From contig DWZY01000071.1 of the NCBI GenBank assembly GCA_019117325.1, positions 1 to 10,429 of the forward strand: a stretch of DNA of 10,429 nucleotides. The letters run 5' to 3'. The notes below the pieces were generated by a model, which was not told where the DNA came from, made no database searches, and saw nothing but the letters and a program-made list of their open reading frames with translations. The DNA comes from Candidatus Brevibacterium intestinigallinarum. GTDB taxonomy: Bacteria; Actinomycetota; Actinomycetes; Actinomycetales; Brevibacteriaceae. The position numbers and the translations under genes are program-made. Shown here in pieces: positions 1 through 7,562 of this stretch (positions within the stretch are counted from its first letter, which is position 1; every line of letters begins with the position of its first letter).

Positions 1-1240
1 GCGCGAGCAGACGCTGAACCAGATGCTCGTCGAGATGGACGGCTTCGAGGCGACGACGAACGTCATCCTCATCGCCGCGACGAACCGTCCGGACGTGCTG
101 GACCCGGCGCTGCTGCGCCCGGGCCGCTTCGACCGGCAGATCCAGGTCGAGGCCCCGGACATGAAGGGTCGCGTGCGGATCCTCGAGGTCCACGCCAAGG
201 GCAAGCCGCTGGGCGATGACGTCGACCTGTCGATGATCGCGAAGCGGACCCCCGGCTTCAGCGGTGCGGACCTGGCCAACGTGCTGAACGAGGCCGCGCT
301 GCTGACCGCGCGCGGCGGCCAGTCGGTCATCGACTCCGAGATCATCGACGAGGCGATCGACCGCGTCATCGCGGGACCGCAGAAGCGGACCCGCCTCATG
401 AACGACAAGGAGCGCCTCGTCACCGCCTACCACGAGGGCGGCCACGCACTGGTCGCCGCGGCGATGAACGACACGGACCCCGTCACGAAGGTGACGATCC
501 TGCCGCGCGGGCGCGCCCTGGGCTACACGATGGTCATGCCCAGCGAGGACAAGTACTCGACGACTCGCAACGAGCTGCTGGATCAGCTGGCCTACGCGAT
601 GGGCGGGCGCGTGGCGGAGGAGATCGTCTTCCACGACCCCACGACCGGTGCCGCGAACGACATCGAGAAGGCGACCGGGATCGCCCGCAAGATGGTCACC
701 CAGTACGGCATGAGCGACCGGGTGGGCATGGTCAAGATGGGCGGCGGCTCGACCGAGCCCATGGGTCAGCCCGGCGGCGGCCGGTCCGACGAGGCGAACT
801 CCGACACGACTCTCACGACGATCGACGCGGAGGTCCGCGCACTCATCGACGACGCGCACGCGGATGCCTACTGGGCGCTGAACGAGAACCGGGACGTGCT
901 GGACGCTCTCGCCCACGAGCTCCTGGAGAAGGAGACGCTGGACGAGGCCCAGCTGGCGGAGATCTTCGCACCCGTCATCAAGCGGGAGCGGCGCACCGTG
1001 TGGCTTGCCAGCCGCGACAGGCCCGTCTCCTCCCGCCCGCCCATCGACGTGCCGGTCTCGCGCCGGACCGCCGCGGCGGAGGCGGCGCAGGCGGCCGAGG
1101 CTCAGGCGGCTGAGGCCCAGGCTGACGCAGCACAGACTGGCGAGGCCCAGGCTGATGCCCCGCAGACACAGCAGCTGCCGGAGCCGGGGGCGTCCGGACC
1201 GGAGGCATCGCACGACGAGGGAGGGGAGAGCCCACGATGA
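1..1240 (+). CDS. ftsH: ATP-dependent zinc metalloprotease FtsH, 3' part
   Basis: Membrane-anchored AAA+ protease that unfolds and degrades membrane and short-lived cytosolic proteins. The gene enters from the left edge (reading frame from base 2), so the transmembrane N-terminus and Walker A/B are outside the window. Counting from the first Met (base 23), the second region of homology is visible, with AATNRPD (18-24) and the arginine-finger stretch RPGRFDR (32-38). The zinc site is HEGGH at 137-141, the form I recall from other actinobacterial FtsH proteins in place of HEAGH; the likely third ligand is the Asp in TGAANDIEKAT (D213). The protease domain ends near residue 325, followed by the actinobacterial WLASRDRPVSSRPP linker and a disordered Ala/Glu/Gln-rich tail with AEAQA-type repeats (about 350-385). 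The stop overlaps the folE start by 4 bases (ATGA). Identification is certain; only the missing N-terminus limits it. Confidence 0.97.
   Translation, partial: REQTLNQMLVEMDGFEATTNVILIAATNRPDVLDPALLRPGRFDRQIQVEAPDMKGRVRILEVHAKGKPLGDDVDLSMIAKRTPGFSGADLANVLNEAALLTARGGQSVIDSEIIDEAIDRVIAGPQKRTRLMNDKERLVTAYHEGGHALVAAAMNDTDPVTKVTILPRGRALGYTMVMPSEDKYSTTRNELLDQLAYAMGGRVAEEIVFHDPTTGAANDIEKATGIARKMVTQYGMSDRVGMVKMGGGSTEPMGQPGGGRSDEANSDTTLTTIDAEVRALIDDAHADAYWALNENRDVLDALAHELLEKETLDEAQLAEIFAPVIKRERRTVWLASRDRPVSSRPPIDVPVSRRTAAAEAAQAAEAQAAEAQADAAQTGEAQADAPQTQQLPEPGASGPEASHDEGGESPR
1075..1170 (+). repeat. Low-complexity Ala/Glu/Gln repeat coding the FtsH tail
   Basis: An imperfect short tandem repeat built on units such as gcggccgaggctcaggc, which codes for AEAQA-like steps in the C-terminal tail of FtsH. 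It repeats 'gaggcccaggctga' twice (1110-1123 and 1142-1155). It is in frame throughout and lies outside the catalytic domain, so length changes here should be tolerated. Such tails vary in length and sequence among actinobacterial FtsH proteins. Confidence 0.6.
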
Positions 1241-1803
1241 CGGTCGACCACGCGCGCATCGAGGCGGCGGTCCGCGAGATCCTGCTGGCCGTGGGCGAGG
1301 ACCCGGACCGCGACGGTCTGGCGGAGACCCCGGCCCGCGTCGCCCGCTCGTACGCGGAGGTGTTCTCGGGGCTCGCCCAGGATCCGGCGGAGATCCTGGG
1401 CATCCAGTTCGACATCGGCTTCGACGAGATGGTCCTGGTGCGCGATATCGCGCTCTACTCCACGTGCGAGCACCACCTGGTCCCGTTCCACGGTGCCGCC
1501 CACATCGGGTACATCCCGGGTGCCGAGGGCCGCGTGACGGGCCTGTCGAAGCTCGCCCGTCTCGTCGAGGTCTTCGCCCGCAGGCCCCAGGTGCAGGAGC
1601 GCCTCACGACCCAGATCGCGGACGCGCTGGTCGAGCACCTGCACCCGCGCGGCGTCATCGTCGTCGTGGAGGCGGAGCACCTGTGCATGTCCATGCGCGG
1701 CGTGCAGAAGCCCGGCTCGTCGACGATCACGTCGGCCGTCCGCGGGCAGCTGCGCGATGCCGCGTCCCGATCCGAGGCGATGAGCCTCATCCTGCGGAGG
1801 TGA
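1237..1803 (+). CDS. folE: GTP cyclohydrolase I (type IA)
   Basis: Converts GTP to 7,8-dihydroneopterin triphosphate and formate, the first step of tetrahydrofolate synthesis, as a cytosolic homodecamer in known members. The 188-residue product has the usual length. Zinc ligands are visible as C77 and H80 in the STCEHHLVPF motif and C150 in EAEHLCMSMRG; H79 and H148 correspond to the catalytic histidines of the E. coli enzyme (alignment from memory). GYIPGAEGRVTGLSKLAR (91-108) and QKPGSSTITSAVRG (157-170) are further family signatures. The ATG overlaps the ftsH stop by 4 bases and a purine-rich stretch (1217-1230, gagggaggggagag) serves as the ribosome site, so it is probably translationally coupled to ftsH. 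No missing key residue was seen. Confidence 0.98.
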   Translation: MTVDHARIEAAVREILLAVGEDPDRDGLAETPARVARSYAEVFSGLAQDPAEILGIQFDIGFDEMVLVRDIALYSTCEHHLVPFHGAAHIGYIPGAEGRVTGLSKLARLVEVFARRPQVQERLTTQIADALVEHLHPRGVIVVVEAEHLCMSMRGVQKPGSSTITSAVRGQLRDAASRSEAMSLILRR

Positions 1804-1808
1804 CCCGC

Positions 1809-2681
1809 ATGAGTGCCGCAGCGGTGCCCGGCGCAGCCCAGGAGGTCCCGGAGCGGACCCGGATCATGGGGGTCCTCAACGTGACCCCGGACTCCTTCTC
1901 CGACGGCGGGCGGTGGTTCCGGCACACTGAGGCCGTGGCGCACGGCGTCGACATGCTCGAGCAGGGTGCCGACATCATCGACGTGGGCGGGGAGTCGACC
2001 CGCCCCGGGTCCGCGCGCGTGTCCGAGGAGGTCGAGCTGGAGCGGGTGCTGCCCGTCATCCGCGAGCTGGCCCGCGACGGCGCGCGCATCAGCATCGACA
2101 CGATGCGGGTGTCCGTCGCCCGGGCGGCCCTGGAGGCGGGCGCGACGATCATCAACGACGTGTCCGCGGGGCAGGCGGAGTCCGGAATGCTGGGCCTGGC
2201 TGCCGACAGCGGCGCGGACCTGGTCCTCGTGCACTGGCGCGGGCTGCTGTCCGATGCGGCGGAGCCGGTCCACTACGACGACACCGTCCGCGAGGTCGCC
2301 CACGAGCTGGGCCAGCGCGTGGATGCCGCCCTGGCCGCCGGAGTGCATCGCGAGTCGCTCATCCTGGACCCGGGCCTGGGCTTCTCGAAGAACGCGGAGC
2401 ACAACTGGGAGATCCTGGCGCGGCTGGACGTGTTCGCGGGCATGGGGATGCCGCTGCTGGTGGCGGCCTCGCGCAAGCGGTTCCTCGCCGCGCTCGTGTC
2501 CCCGGACGCGCCGTCGGAGGCGAGCCTGGAGCACCGAGACCAGGCGACCGCGGCCGTCACCGTGCTGGCCGCGCAGGCCGGCGCCTGGGCGGTCCGGGTG
2601 CACGAGCCCCGTGCCTCGCTCATCGCCGCGCAGGCGGTCCACCAGGTGCGGCTGGCGGCCGCCGGGATCCCGGAGGGCTGA
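1809..2681 (+). CDS. folP: Dihydropteroate synthase
   Basis: Condenses 6-hydroxymethyl-7,8-dihydropterin diphosphate with p-aminobenzoate to give dihydropteroate; the sulfonamide target. The 290-residue product is of usual length for this TIM-barrel enzyme. Both family signatures are intact: MGVLNVTPDSFSDGG (20-34) and GGESTRPG (60-67), followed by SIDT (95-98), NDVS (116-119), LVHWRG (140-145), the pterin-binding DPGLGFSK (187-194), ASRKRF (220-225) and the C-terminal RVHEP (263-267). I chose the ATG at 1809 because it is 5 bases after the folE stop and is preceded by GGAGGT (1796-1801), which lies across the end of folE. The later ATG at 1866 would start directly at the core motif and has no such site. 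Nothing suggests a sulfonamide-resistant variant, but this cannot be judged by eye. Confidence 0.98.
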   Translation: MSAAAVPGAAQEVPERTRIMGVLNVTPDSFSDGGRWFRHTEAVAHGVDMLEQGADIIDVGGESTRPGSARVSEEVELERVLPVIRELARDGARISIDTMRVSVARAALEAGATIINDVSAGQAESGMLGLAADSGADLVLVHWRGLLSDAAEPVHYDDTVREVAHELGQRVDAALAAGVHRESLILDPGLGFSKNAEHNWEILARLDVFAGMGMPLLVAASRKRFLAALVSPDAPSEASLEHRDQATAAVTVLAAQAGAWAVRVHEPRASLIAAQAVHQVRLAAAGIPEG

Positions 2682-2682
2682 C

Positions 2683-3714
2683 ATGGCGGACGGCACGGAC
2701 CCGGCACCCGGCGCAGCGCAGGTGGACCGCGCTGGCCGGTCCGAGGGTGCTGCCCCGGTCGACGAGATCCGGCTGACGGGTCTGCGGGTGCGGGGCCACC
2801 ACGGCGTCTTCGAGCACGAGAAGCGCGACGGCCAGGACTTCGTCATCGACGCGGTGCTCCGCCGGGACCTGACCCGCCCCGCCGCCAGTGATGCGCTCGC
2901 GGACACGGTCGACTACGGGACGCTCGCGGACACGCTCGCCGCGATCGTCGCGGGTCCTCCGTACGACCTCATCGAGGCACTCGCCGGCGCACTGGTCGAG
3001 GCGTGCCTGCAGGTGTGCGAGGACGCGGAGGTCACGGTGCACAAGCCCGAGGCCCCGATCACCCACGCGTTCGCAGACGTCGCCGTCACCCTGCGCCGCA
3101 CCCGCGCCGAGGCCGCCGCCGGCTCTGACTCCGGCGAGCGGACCCTGCGCGCAGTCGTGTCCCTGGGTGCGAACCTGGGCGACGCCGCGGCCGCACTGCA
3201 GGACGCGGTGCACGCCCTGGAACTGCACCCGCGCATCGAGGTCCTCGCCGGATCGCCCCTCTACGTGACCGCGCCGGTCGGCGGGGTCGAGCAGCCCGAC
3301 TTCCACAACGCGGCCGTGCTCGTCGAGACGTCCCTGCCTCCGCGCGAGCTCCTGGCCGTGTGCCAGGGCATCGAGGTCGCGGCCGGCCGCACCCGCGAGG
3401 TCCGCTGGGGCCCGCGCACCCTGGATCTCGACCTCATCGCCGCCCACGACGCCCGCACCGGCGCAGCGGTCACCCACGATGACGCGATCCTCACGCTGCC
3501 GCACCCGCGCGCGGCGGAGCGCGCCTTCGTGCTGGCACCGTGGGCGGACATCGATCCGGACGCCTCACTCACGACCGTCGCGGGTCCGCAGCCGGTCCGC
3601 GCCCTGCTCGACCGGCTCGCGGATGCGGGCGGGGTGCGGCGGACGGCGACGCCCGTGCGGGTGCCGACCGGGGCCTCGGGCGCGGGTCCCGCACCGGGCG
3701 GTGACCCGGTGTGA
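2683..3714 (+). CDS. folBK: Bifunctional dihydroneopterin aldolase / HPPK (FolB-FolK fusion)
   Basis: A 343-residue fusion of two consecutive folate enzymes. Residues about 28-140 are FolB, which cleaves 7,8-dihydroneopterin to 6-hydroxymethyl-dihydropterin and glycolaldehyde: RVRGHHGVFEHEKRDGQDF (35-53), the DYGTL stretch (77-81), the LIEALA substrate glutamate (E98) and the catalytic lysine in VHKPEAPI (K121). Residues about 155-315 are FolK, which pyrophosphorylates that product with ATP: SLGANLGD (160-167), TAPVGGVEQPDFHNA (196-210), RWGPRTLDLDLI with the Mg-binding pair D248/D250, and LPHPRAAERAFVLAPW (272-287). A short linker (about 141-154) joins them with no stop or frameshift. The first 27 residues are a variable Ala/Gly-rich leader. 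The ATG at 2683 follows the folP stop by one base, with CGGAGG at 2671-2676. FolB-FolK fusions are known in several actinomycetes. Confidence 0.96.
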   Translation: MADGTDPAPGAAQVDRAGRSEGAAPVDEIRLTGLRVRGHHGVFEHEKRDGQDFVIDAVLRRDLTRPAASDALADTVDYGTLADTLAAIVAGPPYDLIEALAGALVEACLQVCEDAEVTVHKPEAPITHAFADVAVTLRRTRAEAAAGSDSGERTLRAVVSLGANLGDAAAALQDAVHALELHPRIEVLAGSPLYVTAPVGGVEQPDFHNAAVLVETSLPPRELLAVCQGIEVAAGRTREVRWGPRTLDLDLIAAHDARTGAAVTHDDAILTLPHPRAAERAFVLAPWADIDPDASLTTVAGPQPVRALLDRLADAGGVRRTATPVRVPTGASGAGPAPGGDPV

Positions 3715-4217
3715 AGCGGACGCGGCCCGGCCAGCTGATCCTATGGGGCGGGGTGGGCCTCGTCGTCTCTCTGGGCTTCCACGCGGTGTGGGAGCGGGCC
3801 GGGCGGGCGCTGCCGGACGTGCCGTGGCCCGCGATCGTGGGCATGCTGGCGCTGGCCGGCGTGCTCCTGGCACTGGGCTGGCCCGTGCGCGCGTGGCGGG
3901 ACGGCGACCGCACCTCGCAGCTGGACATGATGCGCGCGGCCCGCGTCGCGATGCTCGCCCGGGCCGCGGCCCTGGCCGGCGCACTGCTGACCGCGTGGTA
4001 CCTGGGCGGGGCCGTCTACCTCCTCATCTCCGTCATGGGGCTGCGGACGGAGGCGGCGATGGGCATGCTCGCCGCGTCCGTGTCCGCCGCGATCCTCATG
4101 GCCGTGGGACTGATCGTCGAGTCCTTCTGCTCCCTGCCGCCCGACGACCCCCGCGCCCTCGACGACGACTCCCCGCACCGCTCACGGCGCACCGACCCTC
4201 CGGAGGCACCCGCATGA
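3711..4217 (+). CDS. DUF3180 family four-span membrane protein
   Basis: Function unknown. The 168-residue product has four predicted membrane spans at about residues 8-26, 38-58, 82-106 and 115-138, then an acidic/basic hydrophilic tail. It matches the DUF3180 family pattern as I know it: a conserved central LDMMRAARVAMLARAAALAGALLTAWYLGG-type stretch (71-100, seen here as MRAARVAMLARAAALAGALL within it) and a VESFCSLPPDD motif (136-146) after the last span. The family sits beside the folate genes in many actinomycetes. The GTG start at 3711 overlaps the folBK stop by 4 bases and has only a weak ribosome site, so it probably depends on coupling to folBK. Location in the cytoplasmic membrane is inferred from hydropathy; a role in folate metabolism is only suggested by position. 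Confidence 0.85.
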   Translation: MKRTRPGQLILWGGVGLVVSLGFHAVWERAGRALPDVPWPAIVGMLALAGVLLALGWPVRAWRDGDRTSQLDMMRAARVAMLARAAALAGALLTAWYLGGAVYLLISVMGLRTEAAMGMLAASVSAAILMAVGLIVESFCSLPPDDPRALDDDSPHRSRRTDPPEAPA

Positions 4218-4696
4218 CACAGCTGAACCCCGTCAGCCGGAAGTACGCCGGCGTGCGCCTGGCCGGCTCGCTCATCCTCTGGACGATCCTGCTGCTGGCG
4301 TTCGCCGTGATGGGGATCATCGGCCTCGTGCTCGACATCACGCCGCTCGCGATCATCAGCTTCGCGCTCATGGTCCCGCTGCTCATCGGCGCGATCATCG
4401 AGATCATCGTCGTCGTCCGGCAGGTGAGGGCCCTGGGCTACCTGGAGCGCGAGCACGACCTGCTGCTGCAGCGCGGGATCATGTTCCGCGCCACGACCGT
4501 CGTCCCCTACGGCCGCCTCCAGTACGTCGAGGTGACCGCGGGCCCGCTCATGCGCGCGGCCGGGCTGGCCACCGTCACGATGCACACGGCCTCGGCGTCG
4601 ACGGATGCCTCCCTGCCCGGCCTGCCCCGCGCCGAGGCCGAGTCCCTGCGCGACTCGATCGCCGCCCGTGGCGGCGCACGTCTGGCGGGACTGTGA
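4214..4696 (+). CDS. Membrane-flanked bacterial PH domain protein (bPH2, YdbS-like)
   Basis: A 160-residue protein with two membrane spans (about 17-40 and 46-68) followed by one cytosolic bacterial PH domain of the DUF304/bPH2 kind (about 69-150). The family hallmark is VVPYGRLQYVEV followed by GPLMRAAGLATVTMHTAS (97-126 overall). The start ATG overlaps the DUF3180 stop by 4 bases and has GGAGG at 4202-4206 with 7 bases of spacing. It is followed at once by a larger multi-PH protein, the same small-then-large arrangement as ydbS-ydbT in Bacillus, where the pair has been linked to resistance to antimicrobial peptides. Whether this pair does the same is unknown. The domain call is secure; the function is not. 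Confidence 0.88.
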   Translation: MTQLNPVSRKYAGVRLAGSLILWTILLLAFAVMGIIGLVLDITPLAIISFALMVPLLIGAIIEIIVVVRQVRALGYLEREHDLLLQRGIMFRATTVVPYGRLQYVEVTAGPLMRAAGLATVTMHTASASTDASLPGLPRAEAESLRDSIAARGGARLAGL

Positions 4697-6627
4697 GCAT
4701 CCCGCCGCCTCCCCACGGCACGCCGCCCCCGCCCAGGCCGCAGCATGGGCCGCAGCAGGGGCCGGGACGGGCCCAGCCGGATGGCTGGCGGCACGTCCAC
4801 CGGCTGACGCCCGTGCTGCGCGGGGGCGCGGGCATCGTCGCCGCGGTGGGTGTCGTCGTCGCGATCGTCCTGCAGAACCTGCAGGCGGTCATCGAGGACG
4901 TCGTCATCGAGCGCAGCGGCGGGACCGGCCGTCGCGCGGGGATGGTCGCCCGCATGCTGCTCGACCTCATCCGCGAGCACCCACTCATCACGCTGCTCGT
5001 CGTGGGTGTGCTCGTCGCGGTCGTGGCACTCATCCTGCTGTCGCTGTGGCTCTCGTGGCGGAACATGCGCTTCCGGATCGACGCGTCCGGCGTGTACCTG
5101 CGCTCGGGCGTCCTCGCGAAGCGCGAGAGGTCGGCGGCGCACGACCGCGTCCAGTCCGTCGACATCTCGCTGCCGTTCATCCCGCGCCTGCTGGGCCTCG
5201 CGTCCCTCGTCTTCGACGTGGCGGGCGGATCGGACTCGAACATCACGATCTCCTACCTGTCGCGCAAGGACGCGGAAGCTCTGCGCGAGGAGATCCTCGG
5301 CCACCTCCGCCAGACCCGGAGCGGTCAGGCGGCCAGCGGTGGGCCGGGAGCTCCGCAGGGTGGACAGGTGGCTCCTCACGGCGGACCGGGCGCTGTGCCG
5401 GGGACTGCGCCGAGGGTGGCGCAGAGCGGCCCGCACGCAGCGGGTGGTGCGTCCGCAGCGGCACCGGGTGCGGCCTCGGCAGCGTCTGGGCCCGGGGCCC
5501 CGGCCGCTCCCGCGGTCGGCCGACTGGCCGACGCACCCACGGCTCCGCTGGGGCAGCGGCTGCTGAGCCAGCGCGCCCGGGACCTGCAGCAGCACGCGGC
5601 GGCAGCGGCGGACGACCTGACCGGCAGCCTCCGCGAGCTCCTGGCGCCCTACCGGATCGCGCCCACAGCGGGCGCAGAGGGCCGCCTGCTGCGCGTGCCG
5701 CTGCACCGCCTCCTGCTGTCGGCGGTCCTCTCGACGTCCGTGCTCGTGTCCGTCATCATCATGATCGCCCTGCTGGCGGGGATCATCGTCGTCGGCATCG
5801 TCATCTCGCCGGCCGCGCTCGCCTCGTCCGTGTTCGCGGTCATCCCCGGCCTTCTGGCGCTGGTGGGAGTGCTGCGCACGGAGCTGGGCCGGGCGAACTT
5901 CACGGTCGCGCTGACCCGTGACGGGCTGCGCGTGAGCCAGGGCCTCGCCTCGACGACCAACCGGATCATCCCGCTGGACCGCATCCAGGCCGTCAAGCTC
6001 ATCCAGCCGCTCCTGTGGCGGCCGGCCGGCTGGTGGCGCGCGGAGTTCACGATCGCGTCCGAGGGCTCCGACGACCAGGGTCAGAACGTCCTGCTGCCGG
6101 TGGGCTCCGTGGATGATGTCCTGCTCATGCTGGGCCTCTGCCTGCCCGACCCGCGTCCGGTGGGCATCGATGCGCGCTCGCTCGTGCTGGCCGGGATGCA
6201 GGGGCCGCTGGCCGGAGGTCCGGAGGCGCGGGCCGCCGAGCCCGCCTACCGGGGCCGCCCGCAGCGCAGCCGGTGGCTGGACCCGGTCACGCAGCGGCGC
6301 AACGCGCACGCGCTCACCGGCACCCTGGCCCTCATCCGGGCGGGACGGCTGTCCCGGACGCTCGAGCTGGTGCCGCACGCCCGCGTGCAGGCGCTGAGCC
6401 TGCGCCAGGGACCCATCCAGCGGCGACTGGGGCTGTCGACGATCGCCCTGCACCTGTCGCCCGGGCCGATCGCACCGCACTTCGTCCACCTGCCGCAGGA
6501 CGAGGCGCACCACCTGTTCGACCGTCACGTCGAGGTGACGAGGCGTGCGCGCGAAGAGCTCGACGCGCACAGCGGGGGTCCCGCCGATCCCCGCGGACCC
6601 GCGACCGGGGGAAGGACCACGGCATGA
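4693..6627 (+). CDS. Multi-PH-domain membrane protein (YdbT-like, three bPH2 modules)
   Basis: A 644-residue membrane protein of unknown function. Order: Pro-rich N-terminus (1-30), spans at about 46-62 and 98-120, PH module 1 (121-205, hallmark AAHDRVQSVDI then RLLGLASLVFDVAG), a Gly/Ala/Pro-rich linker (about 206-285), two spans at about 341-371 and 374-394, PH module 2 (396-485, hallmark IIPLDRIQAVKL), a second linker (500-530), and PH module 3 (530-617, hallmark LVPHARVQALSL then RRLGLSTIALHLSPG). The repeated VP-x-x-RVQ pattern shows that the three modules are homologous. The GTG start overlaps the upstream PH gene by 4 bases (GTGA), with little ribosome site of its own, so the two are probably made together and may form a complex. 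Location in the cytoplasmic membrane with the PH modules inside is inferred. Confidence 0.88.
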   Translation: MSIPPPPHGTPPPPRPQHGPQQGPGRAQPDGWRHVHRLTPVLRGGAGIVAAVGVVVAIVLQNLQAVIEDVVIERSGGTGRRAGMVARMLLDLIREHPLITLLVVGVLVAVVALILLSLWLSWRNMRFRIDASGVYLRSGVLAKRERSAAHDRVQSVDISLPFIPRLLGLASLVFDVAGGSDSNITISYLSRKDAEALREEILGHLRQTRSGQAASGGPGAPQGGQVAPHGGPGAVPGTAPRVAQSGPHAAGGASAAAPGAASAASGPGAPAAPAVGRLADAPTAPLGQRLLSQRARDLQQHAAAAADDLTGSLRELLAPYRIAPTAGAEGRLLRVPLHRLLLSAVLSTSVLVSVIIMIALLAGIIVVGIVISPAALASSVFAVIPGLLALVGVLRTELGRANFTVALTRDGLRVSQGLASTTNRIIPLDRIQAVKLIQPLLWRPAGWWRAEFTIASEGSDDQGQNVLLPVGSVDDVLLMLGLCLPDPRPVGIDARSLVLAGMQGPLAGGPEARAAEPAYRGRPQRSRWLDPVTQRRNAHALTGTLALIRAGRLSRTLELVPHARVQALSLRQGPIQRRLGLSTIALHLSPGPIAPHFVHLPQDEAHHLFDRHVEVTRRAREELDAHSGGPADPRGPATGGRTTA

Positions 6628-7517
6628 ACATCGACGAGCAGACCCGCCTGGGCGTGGGCATCATCGGCCTGGGCCGCGTGGGCGCGGTCATGGGCGCCGC
6701 GCTGCGCGAGGCCGGGCACGCGATCGTGGGCGTCACCGCGGGATCGGACGCCAGCCGCGACCGGGCGGAGGCGATGCTGCCGGGCGTCCCGATCGTCGAC
6801 ATCGAGACGATCCTCGAGCGCGCGGAGCTCGTCCTCTTCACGGTGCCGGACGACGCGATCGCGGAACTGGTCTCCGGCCTCGCGGCACTGGGCCGCTTCA
6901 GCCCGGGGCAGATCGTCCTCCACTGCGCGGGCCGCCACGGCCTCAGTGTCCTCCAGCCGGCCGCGGACGCGGGCGCGATCCCCATCGCCCTGCATCCGTC
7001 GCTGTCCTTCACCGGGACCAGCATGGACCTGCCGCGCCTGCGCCGGACGACGATCGGCGTGACGGCGCCCAAGCCCGTGCTGCCGATCGGGCAGGCGCTG
7101 GTCGTGGAGATCGGCGCAGAGCCCGTCGTCCTGGCGGAGGCGGATCGGTCGCTCTACCACGCGGCGATCACGCACGCGTCGAACCACACGATCACGATCA
7201 TCGCGCAGTCGATGGAGGTGCTGTCGTCGCTGGGCGTCGAGGAGCCGGCGCGCGTCCTGTCCGCGCTGGTCGACGCGAGTGTGTCGAATGTCCTGCAGTC
7301 GGGGCCCCGCGCGCTCACCGGCCCAGTCAGCCGCGGTGACGTCACGACGGTCGAAGCGCACGTGCAGGCGCTCGCGGAGCACGCGGTGACGCAGGACTCC
7401 GCCGAGGTCGCGGACGCCTACCGCGCGATGGCCCGGGCGACGACCGCTCGCGCCCTGACGAACGGGACGATCGACGACGCCACGGCCGCCCGACTGCTGG
7501 ACGTGCTGGGGTCCTGA
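6624..7517 (+). CDS. Rossmann-like DUF2520 protein, putative NAD(P)-dependent reductase
   Basis: A 297-residue cytosolic protein with an N-terminal NAD(P)-binding Rossmann fold (VGIIGLGRVGAVMG, 11-24, giving GxGxxG) and a helical C-terminal DUF2520 domain. Further family marks are FTVPDDAI (72-79), ALHPSLSFTG (122-131), YHAAITHASNH (178-188) and ALTGPVSRGDV (230-240). The fold resembles 6-phosphogluconate/ketopantoate reductases, and the family commonly neighbours pantothenate genes; I recall it being proposed as an alternative ketopantoate reductase (PanG type), which I cannot confirm here. The ATG overlaps the preceding PH gene by 4 bases and has AAGGA at 6612-6616. In many relatives panC follows directly; here it is absent and lysS follows after 52 bases. 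Family call is firm, substrate is inference. Confidence 0.88.
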   Translation: MNIDEQTRLGVGIIGLGRVGAVMGAALREAGHAIVGVTAGSDASRDRAEAMLPGVPIVDIETILERAELVLFTVPDDAIAELVSGLAALGRFSPGQIVLHCAGRHGLSVLQPAADAGAIPIALHPSLSFTGTSMDLPRLRRTTIGVTAPKPVLPIGQALVVEIGAEPVVLAEADRSLYHAAITHASNHTITIIAQSMEVLSSLGVEEPARVLSALVDASVSNVLQSGPRALTGPVSRGDVTTVEAHVQALAEHAVTQDSAEVADAYRAMARATTARALTNGTIDDATAARLLDVLGS

Positions 7518-7556
7518 GCCCCGGGCGCGCGATTCCGCCGCCGTCTCACGGCGCGG

Positions 7557-7562
7557 TAGCCT
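7557..7562 (+). promoter_or_regulatory. Probable lysS -10 box, (near-)leaderless start
   Basis: TAGCCT fits the actinobacterial TANNNT -10 pattern and ends 7 bases before the A of the lysS ATG, so the expected transcription start falls on or next to the start codon. There is no convincing ribosome site at normal spacing (a ggag at 7564-7567 is too close). The -35 region (around 7534-7539, tccgcc) is poor. Leaderless messages are common in actinomycetes, which supports the reading, but it rests on a short motif. Confidence 0.5.

Noticed and set aside
431..445. FtsH zinc motif reads HEGGH rather than HEAGH
   Set aside because: Both Zn-binding histidines and the catalytic Glu are present, and I recall HEGGH from other actinobacterial FtsH proteins; not a defect.
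1005..1236. Alternative + strand frame running from within ftsH into folE
   Set aside because: Arg/Pro-rich out-of-frame translation; the frame is open only by GC-rich chance and becomes genuine only at the folP start, 1809.
1455..2906. Long minus-strand open frame opposite folE and folP
   Set aside because: Shadow of two well-conserved folate genes; no start context and no recognisable motif.
4507..6570. Very long open frame on the minus strand opposite the multi-PH gene
   Set aside because: Composition is dominated by Arg, Gln, Asp and His with no domain motif, as expected for the antisense of GC-rich coding DNA; the + strand frame has clear PH modules and membrane spans.
7539..7553. Small hairpin (cgccg-tctca-cggcg) between the DUF2520 gene and lysS
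   Set aside because: Only 5 base pairs with no T-run; too weak for a terminator and it overlaps the lysS promoter region. Short GC stems are expected by chance in such DNA.
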